A DNA stretch of 64,000 nucleotides from Bacteroidales bacterium (GCA_017442315.1 JAFRZX010000004.1:41276-105275); one strand, 5' to 3'; positions 42,993 through 52,426 are shown, counted from the first letter of the stretch. Program-made: numbers and translations. The notes: generated from the sequence alone by a model not told the origin.

Positions 42993-45386
42993 ATGAAACG
43001 ACTACTAATTATAGGGATGGCAGTATTGCTGCCGACCTGTATGCTACAGGCGGAAAATATCCCGGAGGAGAATAAATCAATAAAGGATACCCTTGCTATT
43101 CAAGAGGTTACCATACGTGCTTCATTTTCAGATGTGCGTACCAGCCCGCTGCGTCTGACAACAATCGATGAGAATACATTGCAGTCACGTGCAGCAGCAC
43201 GTACATATCCGGAACTGCTCCGTGGGATACCGGGGCTTTATGCAACATCGGAATCGGGCAGCTACGGGGATGCAAAATTGAATATACGGGGTTTCCGTCA
43301 GGAAAATGTAGCTGTATTGCTTAATGGAATCCCGATCAGCGGCCTTACATCAGGCAATATGTTCTGGAACAACTGGATGGGACTGGCTGATGCTACATAT
43401 TCAATCCAGGTGCAGAAGGGAGCTGGCTCATCCATGCTTACTGACAGTTCGGTTGGAGGTGCGGTAAATATCATTACAACTGCTCCATCTGAGAATTTTA
43501 CAATCGACGCAAGTACCTGCGGAGCACATTATGGCACGATCAAAGGATTTGTCGGCATCAGTTCCGGTCAGCTGCCTGACGGCTGGGCAGTAAATGCTAT
43601 GGCCTCTTATGTCGGAGGAACCGGATATGTAGATGCTACCGATGTGAGCGCGTTTTCCTATATGCTGAACGTCAGTAAGCGTATAGGGCTTCGCCATACA
43701 TTGCTTTTTACGGCTCTTGGCTCACCGGAAAGGCATGATCAGCGATCAGCAAGACTCAGTTGGGATGAAGTGCAGCAATATGGACGTACTTACAACAAGA
43801 ACTGGGGTTGGCGTGACGGAGAAGTATATAATCTTAGCTGCAACAATTATTTCAAGCCTTATTTCACTCTGCAGCATATATGGAACGGCGACAGAATCTC
43901 GATGAAGAACTCGGTCTGGCTTGCAATTGGAGATGGTGGCGGAAGATGGTCTGAGACAAAGGGAAAGCCGCTTTCTGCATATCAGAAGGACGGTCAGGTG
44001 GACTGGAATGCCATCGTGGATGCGAACAGAAGGAATTCATCCGGTCCGGTGCCGGGAATATCGGCGGTGAATATCCTCAGCGACTACATGGCAGGACATA
44101 CCCAGGCGGGAGCCATAACGACCCTGGAATATTCTCTGGCAAAGAGATGGAAGTTAGGAGCCGGACTCCATTATCAGTACTATTCCACATGGGAATGTGA
44201 AAGGATTACGGATCTTCTGGGTGCAGACTACTGGTATGAGGATTACGGACAGAAATCCATTTCAGGAACTGCCGGCAGAAATCCTATAAAAGGAGTCGGT
44301 GATTATGTGCGTACGGATAATGGAAAGATAACCCATCATGGAACAGCTTATCTTACAGCGTCTTTTGATTCGGAGAAAATCAATGCCACTCTTGGGGCCT
44401 CTTTGTTTGGCAGTGTGAACAGGAGATGGGACAGATACAACTACACTGGTGAAGACGTGTACAGCGGTCTGGCCTCTGGCGTGGGGGCAGGTGTGAAGGG
44501 AGGATTGCTTTGGAAACCATTCAGGGGACACAGCATATATGTAAACGGAGGATGGTATAGCCGTCTTCCGTATCCTGGTGTATGGTTCTCGTCAGGAAAT
44601 AATGAAATTACAAGAGATGTCCGCAATGAACAGAACATCCTTTCCGAACTCGGATATCGTTATGTGTGGAACCGTGGAGGAATGGAACTTACCGGATATG
44701 CTACCTTATGGAAGAACAAGTCCATGATGTCCGATCCATACAAGCAGGAGGATTCTATAGGTGAGACAAGGTATATGGTGAACGGTCTTGATGCTTTTCA
44801 TTGTGGACTCGAACTGGATGTGTTTCACAATTTTACTGATTGGCTGAAGTTGTCTGCCTATGCATCTGCAGGTGACTGGAGATGGATGAATGATGTTCAT
44901 GCCATCATATATGATGATTACAGCGGCATGCAGGTCGGAAGTGTCAATGTCTACAGTGACGGTCTTCCCGTCGGTGATGCACCTCAGACCCAGATTGGGG
45001 CGTCGGCGGATGTCAGGATCCCCAAGGGATTCAGCATCAATGTGGACTGGCAGTTCAACGACAGGATGTATGCCGATTTTGACCCTGTGACAAGAACAGA
45101 TCCTTCTGACAGGAGTTATGCATACCGCATACCTTCATATCATCTTCTTGGAGTTACTCTCCAATGGGCCCGCATGTTCAAGGTAAACCCAGGTCATGAG
45201 ATTGGACTTACCATGTTTGCAACAGGAGTCAATCTGCTTGATTCCATGTATATCGAAAGAGGAAAGGATGGAGCCGGCCATGACCTTGAGACATTCAGAG
45301 GCTACTGGGGGTTCGGGCGCAGTTTCACCTTCGGTATCCGTCTGAATTTCAAAAAGCTTGCTATCTTTGCATATGGCAAAGAATAA
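42993..45386 (+). CDS. TonB-dependent receptor, substrate unknown
   Basis: Three in-frame ATGs lie at 42984, 42990 and 42993. The last (MKRLLIIGM) is preferred because the promoter would start transcription at or after the first; this gives 797 residues. A signal peptide ends near LQAEN. The plug has RTYPELLRGIPGLYATSES, KLNIRGFRQENVAVLLNG and SVGGAVNIIT. The barrel has the aromatic C-terminal region (TFGIRLNFKK). There is no SusD-like partner, so it is more like a siderophore or cofactor receptor than a glycan one, but nothing fixes the substrate. Its end overlaps aroB by 14 bp. Confidence 0.85.
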   Translation: MKRLLIIGMAVLLPTCMLQAENIPEENKSIKDTLAIQEVTIRASFSDVRTSPLRLTTIDENTLQSRAAARTYPELLRGIPGLYATSESGSYGDAKLNIRGFRQENVAVLLNGIPISGLTSGNMFWNNWMGLADATYSIQVQKGAGSSMLTDSSVGGAVNIITTAPSENFTIDASTCGAHYGTIKGFVGISSGQLPDGWAVNAMASYVGGTGYVDATDVSAFSYMLNVSKRIGLRHTLLFTALGSPERHDQRSARLSWDEVQQYGRTYNKNWGWRDGEVYNLSCNNYFKPYFTLQHIWNGDRISMKNSVWLAIGDGGGRWSETKGKPLSAYQKDGQVDWNAIVDANRRNSSGPVPGISAVNILSDYMAGHTQAGAITTLEYSLAKRWKLGAGLHYQYYSTWECERITDLLGADYWYEDYGQKSISGTAGRNPIKGVGDYVRTDNGKITHHGTAYLTASFDSEKINATLGASLFGSVNRRWDRYNYTGEDVYSGLASGVGAGVKGGLLWKPFRGHSIYVNGGWYSRLPYPGVWFSSGNNEITRDVRNEQNILSELGYRYVWNRGGMELTGYATLWKNKSMMSDPYKQEDSIGETRYMVNGLDAFHCGLELDVFHNFTDWLKLSAYASAGDWRWMNDVHAIIYDDYSGMQVGSVNVYSDGLPVGDAPQTQIGASADVRIPKGFSINVDWQFNDRMYADFDPVTRTDPSDRSYAYRIPSYHLLGVTLQWARMFKVNPGHEIGLTMFATGVNLLDSMYIERGKDGAGHDLETFRGYWGFGRSFTFGIRLNFKKLAIFAYGKE
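45362..45369 (+). promoter_or_regulatory. Possible -7 element before aroB inside the receptor gene
   Basis: TATCTTTG inside the last codons of the receptor gene, ending three bases before ATG 45373. No -33 element is seen, and the codons themselves (for Ala-Ile-Phe-Ala) explain the bases, so this may be chance. Confidence 0.25.
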
Positions 45387-46506
45387 TCAGATGGAACAGA
45401 TAGACATACACTCGGATAATTCCGTTGTCAGCCGTATTATGATTTCGGAGTCTGTTGATGCGCTAAAGGAGTGCATCGATTCTTATGCGCATGTCTTTGC
45501 CATTATGGATGCAGAACTTGCGCGCAGATGTCCGGCAGCGGCAGAGGTGGGGCATGTCCTGAATGAAAGGAAGATACCGGGAATGCTTTTGGAGGCTTCA
45601 GAGAAAAACAAGGTCATGGACACTGTTGTACAGGTCTGTACCTGGCTTATGGAGCAGGGTGCGGACAGAGATGCCTTTATCCTTGCGGTAGGCGGGGGTG
45701 TAACTACGGACATCGTAGGCTTTGCAGCGTCCATATATAAGAGGGGAGTGCGTTACGCATCGGTTCCGACTACTCTGCTTGCCCAGGTCGATGCATGTGT
45801 GGGAGGAAAGAACGGGGTCAATTTCATGGGATATAAGAATATGCTGGGGACCATTACCCAGCCGGAATTCACATTTGTGTGTCCTGAGTTTCTGGCATCC
45901 TTGCCAAAGCGTGATTTCCTTTCAGGTGCGGCAGAAATGGTAAAAGCTTTCATAATAGAGGATAAAGGCCATTATGAAAGAGCTGTTATGTTTCTTAAAG
46001 GATATTCTGCTTCGGAGGACACTGGGAGCTATCTTAAGGATAAGCGTGTGGAACTCCAATACCTTGTTTCTGCAGCTGTAAAAGTAAAGGCTGGAATTGT
46101 TTCGCGTGATTGCTATGAAAGGTGTGAGCGTCGTCTGCTGAATCTGGGACATACCTTTGCCCATGCTGTCGAGACTCTTGCCTTTCAGCAGGGATACGAT
46201 ATCTCTCATGGTGAAGCAGTGTCGATAGGTATGATCATGGCTGCGGAACTTGCAGAACAGAGAAGCATAACGGATCCTCTGGTTGGAGAAGCATTCGGAA
46301 AATGTCTGTCCCGGAAGCTGGAAGATGATTTTTTTGAGTGCGGATTTCGGATCTGCAGTCCATTCGGCATCAAATCTATGGCTGAAGTGATGACCAGGGA
46401 TAAGAAGGCGTACGATGGAAAGATATGCTTCATACTCCCTTGCGATATAGGTAATGTCATGATGCTCTATCTATCGGTTGACGAAGTTGTTGAATTATTA
46501 TCTTAA
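45373..46506 (+). CDS. aroB: 3-dehydroquinate synthase
   Basis: Second step of the shikimate pathway. From ATG 45373 it has 377 residues; ATG 45391 (MEQIDIHSD) is an alternative start. Family features: the NAD site VGGGVTTDIVGFAASIYKRGV, the PTTLLAQVDACVGGKNGVNF segment, and the metal ligands in the AEMVKAF and LNLGHTFAHAVE segments, plus SHGEAVSIGM. It overlaps the receptor gene by 14 bp and is followed two bases later by the aroD-aroA fusion, making aroB-aroDA-aroC. Confidence 0.95.
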   Translation: MAKNNQMEQIDIHSDNSVVSRIMISESVDALKECIDSYAHVFAIMDAELARRCPAAAEVGHVLNERKIPGMLLEASEKNKVMDTVVQVCTWLMEQGADRDAFILAVGGGVTTDIVGFAASIYKRGVRYASVPTTLLAQVDACVGGKNGVNFMGYKNMLGTITQPEFTFVCPEFLASLPKRDFLSGAAEMVKAFIIEDKGHYERAVMFLKGYSASEDTGSYLKDKRVELQYLVSAAVKVKAGIVSRDCYERCERRLLNLGHTFAHAVETLAFQQGYDISHGEAVSIGMIMAAELAEQRSITDPLVGEAFGKCLSRKLEDDFFECGFRICSPFGIKSMAEVMTRDKKAYDGKICFILPCDIGNVMMLYLSVDEVVELLS

Positions 46507-46508
46507 TC

Positions 46509-48608
46509 ATGATCTGTACGACAATACATGACAAGAATCTGGAGCAGATATCAGAGGCTTTGGATAGATGTGAAATGGCTGAAATACGTCTGGACAGCTG
46601 TGCTCTGACTATGGATGAGATACAGGAATGCTTTTCATCGGATGTCCCTTTGGTGGCAACCTGCAGAATTTCCGGATTGTTATCATCCGAACCATCTCTG
46701 CAGGATCCGGAAATGTCTGAGCAAAGCAGGCTGCTCAAGGCTTCCAGGATTGCGGAATGCCGTCTTGTGAAGGCAATAGAGGCTGGAGCCAGATATGTGG
46801 ATGTGGAACTGGATGTTCCTAAGCAGATGTCTAAAAGAGTGCGCAGTGCTGCTCATGATAATGGAACGGTGTTCATACGTTCATACCATGATTTTGAGGG
46901 AACGGATTCTTTCGAGGCTTTGAAGGCGCTGGTGGAAAAATGCCGTTACCATGGTGCGGATATAGTGAAACTGGTGACGACAGCTCATTCTGAAGAAGAT
47001 GTGGCTCATGTTATGTCTCTGTATGATTGGAATGACAGTGAGTTCGGTCAGGGCAGGCTTATCGCTTTCTGCATGGGGGAGGCAGGCAGGCAGTCACGTG
47101 TGGATTGTCTTTCTGCCGGAGCTCCTTTTACATATGCGGCTCTTTCTGAGGAAGATGCTATAGCTCCGGGACAATGGCGGCTGGAGGATATGATGGCGGC
47201 AGTATATGGCGGGTTCAGGATGAAGGAGTGTAGTGTGGCTCTGCGGATGCCGTGTTCCAAGAGTTTTGCCCAGCGTGCCATAATCGCTGCTGCTCTTGCA
47301 GAGGGAACTTCTCATCTGAGAGGATATACTTCATGTGGAGATAATGAGGCGGCTTTGCAGGTTGCCAGATCTCTTGGTGCTGATGTTGTGAGGGACGGAA
47401 CTTTGCTGACCATAAAGGGAACAGGGGCTTCATCAGGCTGTCTTTCTCTGGATTACGGACCGCTTCACGTAGGTGAGTCCGGATTGCTTGCCAGGATGAT
47501 GATTCCTCTGGTGGCTCAGCTCTGTCCGGCAACAGTGGAAATTACAGGAGAGAAGACTTTGCTGGAGCGTCCTCTTATGGGGGCAGAAGATGTGATGAAG
47601 ACTTTTGGCGTCCGGCTTGAAACCTTGGAATGTCCGGAGTGCAAGAATGACGGTCAGGAAATGAAGATTCCTCTGAAGGTCGATGGTTCGCTTTCGGCGG
47701 GCAGAGCAGAAATATCCGGCAGACACGGTTCACAGCTCATATCCGGACTGCTTATGGCCTTGCCTTTTGCCACAAGGAATTCATCACTGGTTGTGAGTGA
47801 GCCCAAGAGCATTCCATATATGTTCATAACATTGGAGGTATTGAAGAAGTTCGGTATAAAGATAAGTAACGATATGCTGGGAGGTCGTGACTTCCTTGAG
47901 TCTGACGGGGACTGGAATCTGTGCACCGAAATGGTCTTCAAGATAAAGGGGGGCCAGAAATACAAGGCAGCAGACCTTGACCTGGAAGGGGATTGGAGTG
48001 CAGCTGCTGCTTTTCTCGTTGCAGGGGCGATATTCGGAAAGGTGCAGCTGGAAGGTCTGGACACGACTTCTTTGCAGGCGGATCTGTCGATAATGGATAT
48101 TCTGATGGATGCCGGGGCAAGCCTTTCCCAGATGGATGGGGAAAAGGGAAATATTGCGGTACAGCGTGCCCCTTTGTGTGCCTTTGAGGTTGATGCATCC
48201 AATTGCCCAGACCTCTTCCCTGTAGCAGCGGTACTGGCTGCGTTCTGTCAGGGTACCAGCCGTATTTCCGGAGTCGGACGCCTCGCAAACAAGGAAAGCG
48301 ACAGAGCCAAGGCGATAATCGGAATGCTCAAGCAGATGGGAGTAAATGCTGAAGTTGATGGTGATGTGATGGCTATTGAGGGCCATACATTGGCGCAGAG
48401 GATTCTGAACCATTATTCCGCCAATGCATCAGGACCAGGTCTGTTGAAAGGCGGAGCTTTCACTTCTTATCATGACCACAGGATGGTCATGGCTCTCAAG
48501 GTGGCTTCTCTTGGAGCAGAAAGTCCTGTTGTCATTGATGATGAGAAGTGTGTGACCAAATCCTTCCCAGATTTCAATACTGTTTTTGCAAAAATTATAA
48601 GTAATTGA
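46509..48608 (+). CDS. Fused 3-dehydroquinate dehydratase / EPSP synthase
   Basis: A 699-residue protein joining two shikimate enzymes. Residues 1-225 are a type I dehydroquinase: EIRLD, the catalytic H127 in SYHDFEGTD, the Schiff-base K154 in DIVKLVT, and FCMGEAGRQSR. Residues about 240-699 are EPSP synthase (AroA): MPCSKSFAQRA at 247-257, VGESGLLARMM at the phosphoenolpyruvate loop, LFPVAAVLAAF, NKESDRAKAI and SYHDHRMVMAL. The usual PGSKS is PCSKS and the usual AGTAMR is ESGLLAR, so the AroA half belongs to a divergent branch. aroE and aroK are not in the window. Confidence 0.88.
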   Translation: MICTTIHDKNLEQISEALDRCEMAEIRLDSCALTMDEIQECFSSDVPLVATCRISGLLSSEPSLQDPEMSEQSRLLKASRIAECRLVKAIEAGARYVDVELDVPKQMSKRVRSAAHDNGTVFIRSYHDFEGTDSFEALKALVEKCRYHGADIVKLVTTAHSEEDVAHVMSLYDWNDSEFGQGRLIAFCMGEAGRQSRVDCLSAGAPFTYAALSEEDAIAPGQWRLEDMMAAVYGGFRMKECSVALRMPCSKSFAQRAIIAAALAEGTSHLRGYTSCGDNEAALQVARSLGADVVRDGTLLTIKGTGASSGCLSLDYGPLHVGESGLLARMMIPLVAQLCPATVEITGEKTLLERPLMGAEDVMKTFGVRLETLECPECKNDGQEMKIPLKVDGSLSAGRAEISGRHGSQLISGLLMALPFATRNSSLVVSEPKSIPYMFITLEVLKKFGIKISNDMLGGRDFLESDGDWNLCTEMVFKIKGGQKYKAADLDLEGDWSAAAAFLVAGAIFGKVQLEGLDTTSLQADLSIMDILMDAGASLSQMDGEKGNIAVQRAPLCAFEVDASNCPDLFPVAAVLAAFCQGTSRISGVGRLANKESDRAKAIIGMLKQMGVNAEVDGDVMAIEGHTLAQRILNHYSANASGPGLLKGGAFTSYHDHRMVMALKVASLGAESPVVIDDEKCVTKSFPDFNTVFAKIISN

Positions 48609-48610
48609 CC

Positions 48611-49642
48611 ATGAATACTTTCGGGCGAAAATTCAGAGTGTCTGTATTCGGAGAATCCCATGGAGAATCCATTGGGGTCGTACTTGATGGGGTTCCGGCA
48701 GGACTGGAACTGTCTGCCGGGGATTTTACAGAGGATATCAACCGCCGCAGAAGCGGCATGCAGGGAACTACACCAAGGAAGGAGGAAGATCTTCCTCAGA
48801 TTGTCTGTGGAGTGTATGACGGGCATACTACAGGAGCGCCTCTGACAATAATGTTCCGTAATCAGGAATTTCATTCTGACGATTATTCGCTCTTTACAGA
48901 TATTCCGCGTCCTGGGCATGCTGATCTTGCAGCAGCAGCAAGATGGGATGAATGCAATGATCCTCGTGGCAGCGGCCACTTCTCCGGCAGGCTTACGCTT
49001 CCTGTTGTTGCGGCAGGGGTTGTAGCAAAGAAGATACTGTCAGATGCTACTTTTCTGGATGATATCCGTTTTTCTGGTGTTCATGCACGTATTGTTGAGT
49101 TAGGAGGGATTCCTGAGTGCAGCAGTGATTGCACCGACGGGCAGTTACCTCAGTTGTGGACGGAGGCTATTGATATCGCTATGGCTGAAGGTGATTCCTT
49201 GGGGGCTGTCATAGAGTGTGTTGTTCCAGATATTGCTCTTGGATATGGAGAACCTTTCTGGGATAGTGTTGAATCAATGATTTCTCATGCTGTCTTCTCT
49301 ATCCCTGGAGTAAGGGGTATTGAATTCGGTGACGGATTTGCGGCTTCCGGGATGAAAGGGTCGCAGCATAACGATCCGATAGGACCAGATGGCATTCCTA
49401 TTAAGAATGGAGCTGGCGGAGTTAACGGTGGTCTGACCAACGGGGCGCCGATTGTCTTCAGGGTGGCGTTCAAGCCTACTTCCAGCATACGTAAAGGGCA
49501 GACAACCTATAATTTCGCCAAGTCCTGTATGGATGTGCTTGAGGTATCTGGCCGGCATGACGTATGTTTTGCCCTGCGTACTCCGGTAGTGGTGGAGGCC
49601 ATGACCGCAATTGCACTTGCAGATCTGGTTCTGTGCAGATAG
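48611..49642 (+). CDS. aroC: Chorismate synthase
   Basis: Last step to chorismate, using reduced FMN. I choose ATG 48611 over the TTG at 48605, giving 343 residues. Family signatures: FGRKFRVSVFGESHG at the N-terminus, GMQGTTPRKEEDLPQI, RPGHADLAAAARW and DPRGSGHFSGR, with GGVNGGLTNGAPIVFRVAFKPT and RHDVCFALRTPVVVEAM near the end. Follows the fusion gene by two bases; the tail faces the mechanosensitive channel gene six bases away with no visible terminator. Confidence 0.96.
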   Translation: MNTFGRKFRVSVFGESHGESIGVVLDGVPAGLELSAGDFTEDINRRRSGMQGTTPRKEEDLPQIVCGVYDGHTTGAPLTIMFRNQEFHSDDYSLFTDIPRPGHADLAAAARWDECNDPRGSGHFSGRLTLPVVAAGVVAKKILSDATFLDDIRFSGVHARIVELGGIPECSSDCTDGQLPQLWTEAIDIAMAEGDSLGAVIECVVPDIALGYGEPFWDSVESMISHAVFSIPGVRGIEFGDGFAASGMKGSQHNDPIGPDGIPIKNGAGGVNGGLTNGAPIVFRVAFKPTSSIRKGQTTYNFAKSCMDVLEVSGRHDVCFALRTPVVVEAMTAIALADLVLCR

Positions 49643-49648
49643 CTTGCT

Positions 49649-50824
49649 TCAAGTCGGCAATTGATAGAGTTTCAGTCCGAATTCCGGAGCCATTGCAATC
49701 AGATGGTCGAAGATATCGGACTGAATTTTCTCGTATTCTTCCCATACCTTGTCTGTGATGAAGAAATAGACTTCTATAGGCAGTCCGAACTGGCCTGGCT
49801 CCCGTTGAGATATTATCATATCGAGATTCCGGGCCACTTTGTCATGACTCCTGAGATACTTTTCTATATAGATCCGGTAGAGTTGTGAGTTTGTAGGCAT
49901 TCCTGCATCTGCTGCATAGCTGTAACCGGACATAAGAGGAATCTTTTGGCTTATGTCTTCAATCATGTCGCTGGTGCAGACCTTTAGACTTCTCAAATCC
50001 AGATATATATTCTTGTCTACCCGTCGTCCATCGCTTTCCTGCATCCCTCTCCAGTTTTTGAAAGGACTGCTGACAAGTGTATATGGAGGAATCATTGTAA
50101 GAGTATTGTCCCAATTCCTCACTTTTATGGTGTTGAGAGTTATTTCTTCTACATTGCCGTTGGCGCTTCCGTCAGGCATCTGTATCCAGTCACCTATCCT
50201 TATCATATTGTTCTGTGACAGCTGGACTCCTGCCACAAATCCCAGTATGCTGTCCTTGAACACGAGCATAAGCACAGCTGCCGATGCTCCTAGGCCAGTA
50301 AGCAGAGCTGTGGGGGATTTATCCATGATAAGCGCTATTATGATAATACCTCCTACAAAGATCAGCACAACCTGCAGTCCTTGTATCAATCCCTTAAGAG
50401 GGTGACTCCTGTTCCTGTCGCTTTTGCTGTAAATGTCCAGAAATGTGAGCAGCATGGCATTGCCTATGGTTATTGAAACGATTACCATGTAGATCATATC
50501 CATTCTGTGCAGAAAGTGGGTGATGCTGTCCTCCTTGTCAAAAAACAGGTATATCAGAAGATAGAAGGCAATGCCGGGAATGAGCAGCAGGATACGATGT
50601 CCGAGATTATGTTTTACCAGCAGTTGCTGCCATTTGGAGTGGATGAACTTCTTATTGCTGTGTGTTGATATTCTGTATATGCCTTGGCATATCCAGTTCA
50701 CTCCTGTTGCAACTGCCAGCAGTCCGGCCACAATCAGTATCGTATCTAGAATCAGTGCGGCTTCAGGGTTCATGTGCATTTTATCAATGAGAAATCTGTT
50801 CAGATCTTGTTGAATGGCTGTCAT
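49649..50824 (-). CDS. MscS-family mechanosensitive channel (YbdG-like)
   Basis: An inner-membrane channel of 391 residues from ATG 50824 (MTAIQQDLNRF); ATG 50854 would add ten. About five helices lie in the first 190 residues, the last being the pore-lining segment GLGASAAVLMLVFKDSILGFVAGVQLS. It is followed by the beta domain IRIGDWIQMPDGSANGNVEEITLNTIKVRNWDNTLTMIPP, both typical of MscS proteins; layout and length are like YbdG (MscM). It relieves osmotic downshift by opening under membrane tension. It stands alone on the minus strand after the terminator at 50889-50918. Confidence 0.9.
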   Translation of the reverse strand: MTAIQQDLNRFLIDKMHMNPEAALILDTILIVAGLLAVATGVNWICQGIYRISTHSNKKFIHSKWQQLLVKHNLGHRILLLIPGIAFYLLIYLFFDKEDSITHFLHRMDMIYMVIVSITIGNAMLLTFLDIYSKSDRNRSHPLKGLIQGLQVVLIFVGGIIIIALIMDKSPTALLTGLGASAAVLMLVFKDSILGFVAGVQLSQNNMIRIGDWIQMPDGSANGNVEEITLNTIKVRNWDNTLTMIPPYTLVSSPFKNWRGMQESDGRRVDKNIYLDLRSLKVCTSDMIEDISQKIPLMSGYSYAADAGMPTNSQLYRIYIEKYLRSHDKVARNLDMIISQREPGQFGLPIEVYFFITDKVWEEYEKIQSDIFDHLIAMAPEFGLKLYQLPT

Positions 50825-50882
50825 AGCTTTTTTCTTTTGTGCAGTTATCTGCAATTTTCTGACAGAATATCAACATCCATGC

Positions 50883-50918
50883 AAAAAAAACAAGTCTGCC
50901 CTTGTGGACAGACTTGTT
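50883..50918 (-). terminator. Rho-independent terminator of the 50.9-52.3 kb lipoprotein gene
   Basis: Stem AACAAGTCTG (50889-50898) with CAGACTTGTT (50909-50918), ten-base loop. On the minus strand it is followed by eight T (50890-50883), 19 bases after the stop codon. Confidence 0.88.
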
Positions 50919-50936
50919 GAGGTATTAGCTGGATTC

Positions 50937-52343
50937 TTATCTTGCTTTCGCTGTAAGCGGATAGTACAGCTTGAATGAAGGCTGGAATCTTGTGTTGATT
51001 CTCTTGATTTCCTTTGATGTCTTTCCAGCAGAGAGTGACTGAGGCTCTGCAGTCTTGGTAAGGGTTGCAGGAAGAGTCGGAATCTCTACGTCGCTTATTC
51101 CATAGTATTTATCGTTGATGTCTGCAATGAATGTCATGAAGGAAATAGTTGCAGTAGAGCCGTCTTCAAATTCTAACACTCCAGCAGATGCTGAGGCATT
51201 TCCTTCTGATGTAAGACTGATCTCGGTCATGAGCACTTCTGCCATGTAGAAATAGCCCTCTGTATCGATAGGTAAGAAGTAGATGTCTCCTATTCCTTGA
51301 GAACCGAAATCTCCCTGTCCGATATACTGTCCGATGATGGACAGTTTATTGGTTGCCTTGTCATAGTCTACGAATACCGGAAGGTCGTTTAATCCTTCAT
51401 ATCCCAGCATTGCATAGGATTTGTTGTTCTTATTCTTTGCAAATGTAAGTGTGAAGCTTGCATTGTTTGCGCCTGTCATTGTCCATGTTCCAAGCCATGC
51501 GTTGTATTCAGCAGTCGCTTCCTGTTCCTTGACCTCGAATGCTTCTGAAACTGCATAGAGGCCGGTAGGGTTACCGGTTGTGTCCATGCCGAGTGCAAGG
51601 GCAATATAGTTACCTGGATCAAGATCGTATGGTTCAAGGCCAGGGCCTACATAAACTATATCCTCCCATGTGTACTGTGTGTAATATGCAAGGAAACTCT
51701 CCCAATATTCAATCTCATAATCAAGTATATCCTGAAGATATGCAGGATCCCAGTCAGTGGCATTTATGACTGTGAATATGTAAGGATTGTCTTCATCGGT
51801 AGTATCATTGTAGATGCAATGCTCATATACGGTACCATCGCTTAATTGCTGTTCTCCGACGTATGATACATTCCATGCAGGATTAACAGTGAATTCCTCT
51901 ACATCAGCCTCGGTTGTAAATGCTTTGAACGCAGCAGTACCGTATACTGTTCCGTCTGCAAGACATCCTGTAACGATATATCTGTACTCTGTACCCTGTT
52001 TCAGACCGCTTACGCGTACTGAAAGCTCGTTCTGTCTTTTCAGACCAGTTACATTGCCGTTGTACTCAGCAACCTTTTCCTTGATGATAGTGTTGACGTC
52101 AGTAGTGAGGTCTTCAGTAGCGAAACCGAGCCATGAAGCATTTGCTGTTCCGTTGTGGCTTACCTGGAATTTTGCTGATGTCTTGTCAACGCTTTCCAAT
52201 GTAAGGGTGAACTCGATGTTCTCAGGCACCTGTGCGCCGCCACCTGTGTTTTCGTTTCCCTTGTCTTCAGGATTTTCCTTTGTACAGCCTGTCATTGCTG
52301 CAACTGCGATCATTGTCGCATAAATGAAATTTCTGATTTTCAT
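50937..52343 (-). CDS. Lipoprotein of unknown function with a fibronectin-like segment
   Basis: A 468-residue lipoprotein (lipid cysteine near residue 20 in MTGCTKENPEDKG). Residues about 40-150 look like a fibronectin type III or related beta domain (FTLTLESVDKTSAKFQVS, then LKQGTEYRYIVTG). The next segment, about 150-290, resembles the modules of the two large lipoproteins of the first cassette in its aromatic beta pattern. The C-terminal part from about 290 (LGTWTMTGANNASFTLTF) resembles a lipocalin-like strand set. I do not recognise the family. It has its own promoter with an operator-like palindrome and its own terminator, so it is a single-gene unit. Confidence 0.65.
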   Translation of the reverse strand: MKIRNFIYATMIAVAAMTGCTKENPEDKGNENTGGGAQVPENIEFTLTLESVDKTSAKFQVSHNGTANASWLGFATEDLTTDVNTIIKEKVAEYNGNVTGLKRQNELSVRVSGLKQGTEYRYIVTGCLADGTVYGTAAFKAFTTEADVEEFTVNPAWNVSYVGEQQLSDGTVYEHCIYNDTTDEDNPYIFTVINATDWDPAYLQDILDYEIEYWESFLAYYTQYTWEDIVYVGPGLEPYDLDPGNYIALALGMDTTGNPTGLYAVSEAFEVKEQEATAEYNAWLGTWTMTGANNASFTLTFAKNKNNKSYAMLGYEGLNDLPVFVDYDKATNKLSIIGQYIGQGDFGSQGIGDIYFLPIDTEGYFYMAEVLMTEISLTSEGNASASAGVLEFEDGSTATISFMTFIADINDKYYGISDVEIPTLPATLTKTAEPQSLSAGKTSKEIKRINTRFQPSFKLYYPLTAKAR

Positions 52344-52375
52344 TTCTATTTGATTTTAATGTTCGTAATTCATTT

Positions 52376-52406
52376 CAAAAATATGGATATTATTTTTCAT
52401 ATCCAA
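52376..52406 (-). promoter_or_regulatory. Promoter of the lipoprotein gene, with palindrome in the spacer
   Basis: Minus strand: TTG (52406-52404), 20 bp, TATTTTTG (52383-52376). The inverted repeat TGGATAT (52384-52390) and ATATCCA (52399-52405) fills the space between the two elements, where a repressor could block polymerase. Confidence 0.75.
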
Positions 52407-52426
52407 TAGATGGTCGTATTAATTTT

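Noticed and set aside
47048-48413. Several minus-strand open frames of 70-210 residues opposite the aroD-aroA fusion
   Set aside because: Shadows of a confidently identified gene; no family resemblance.
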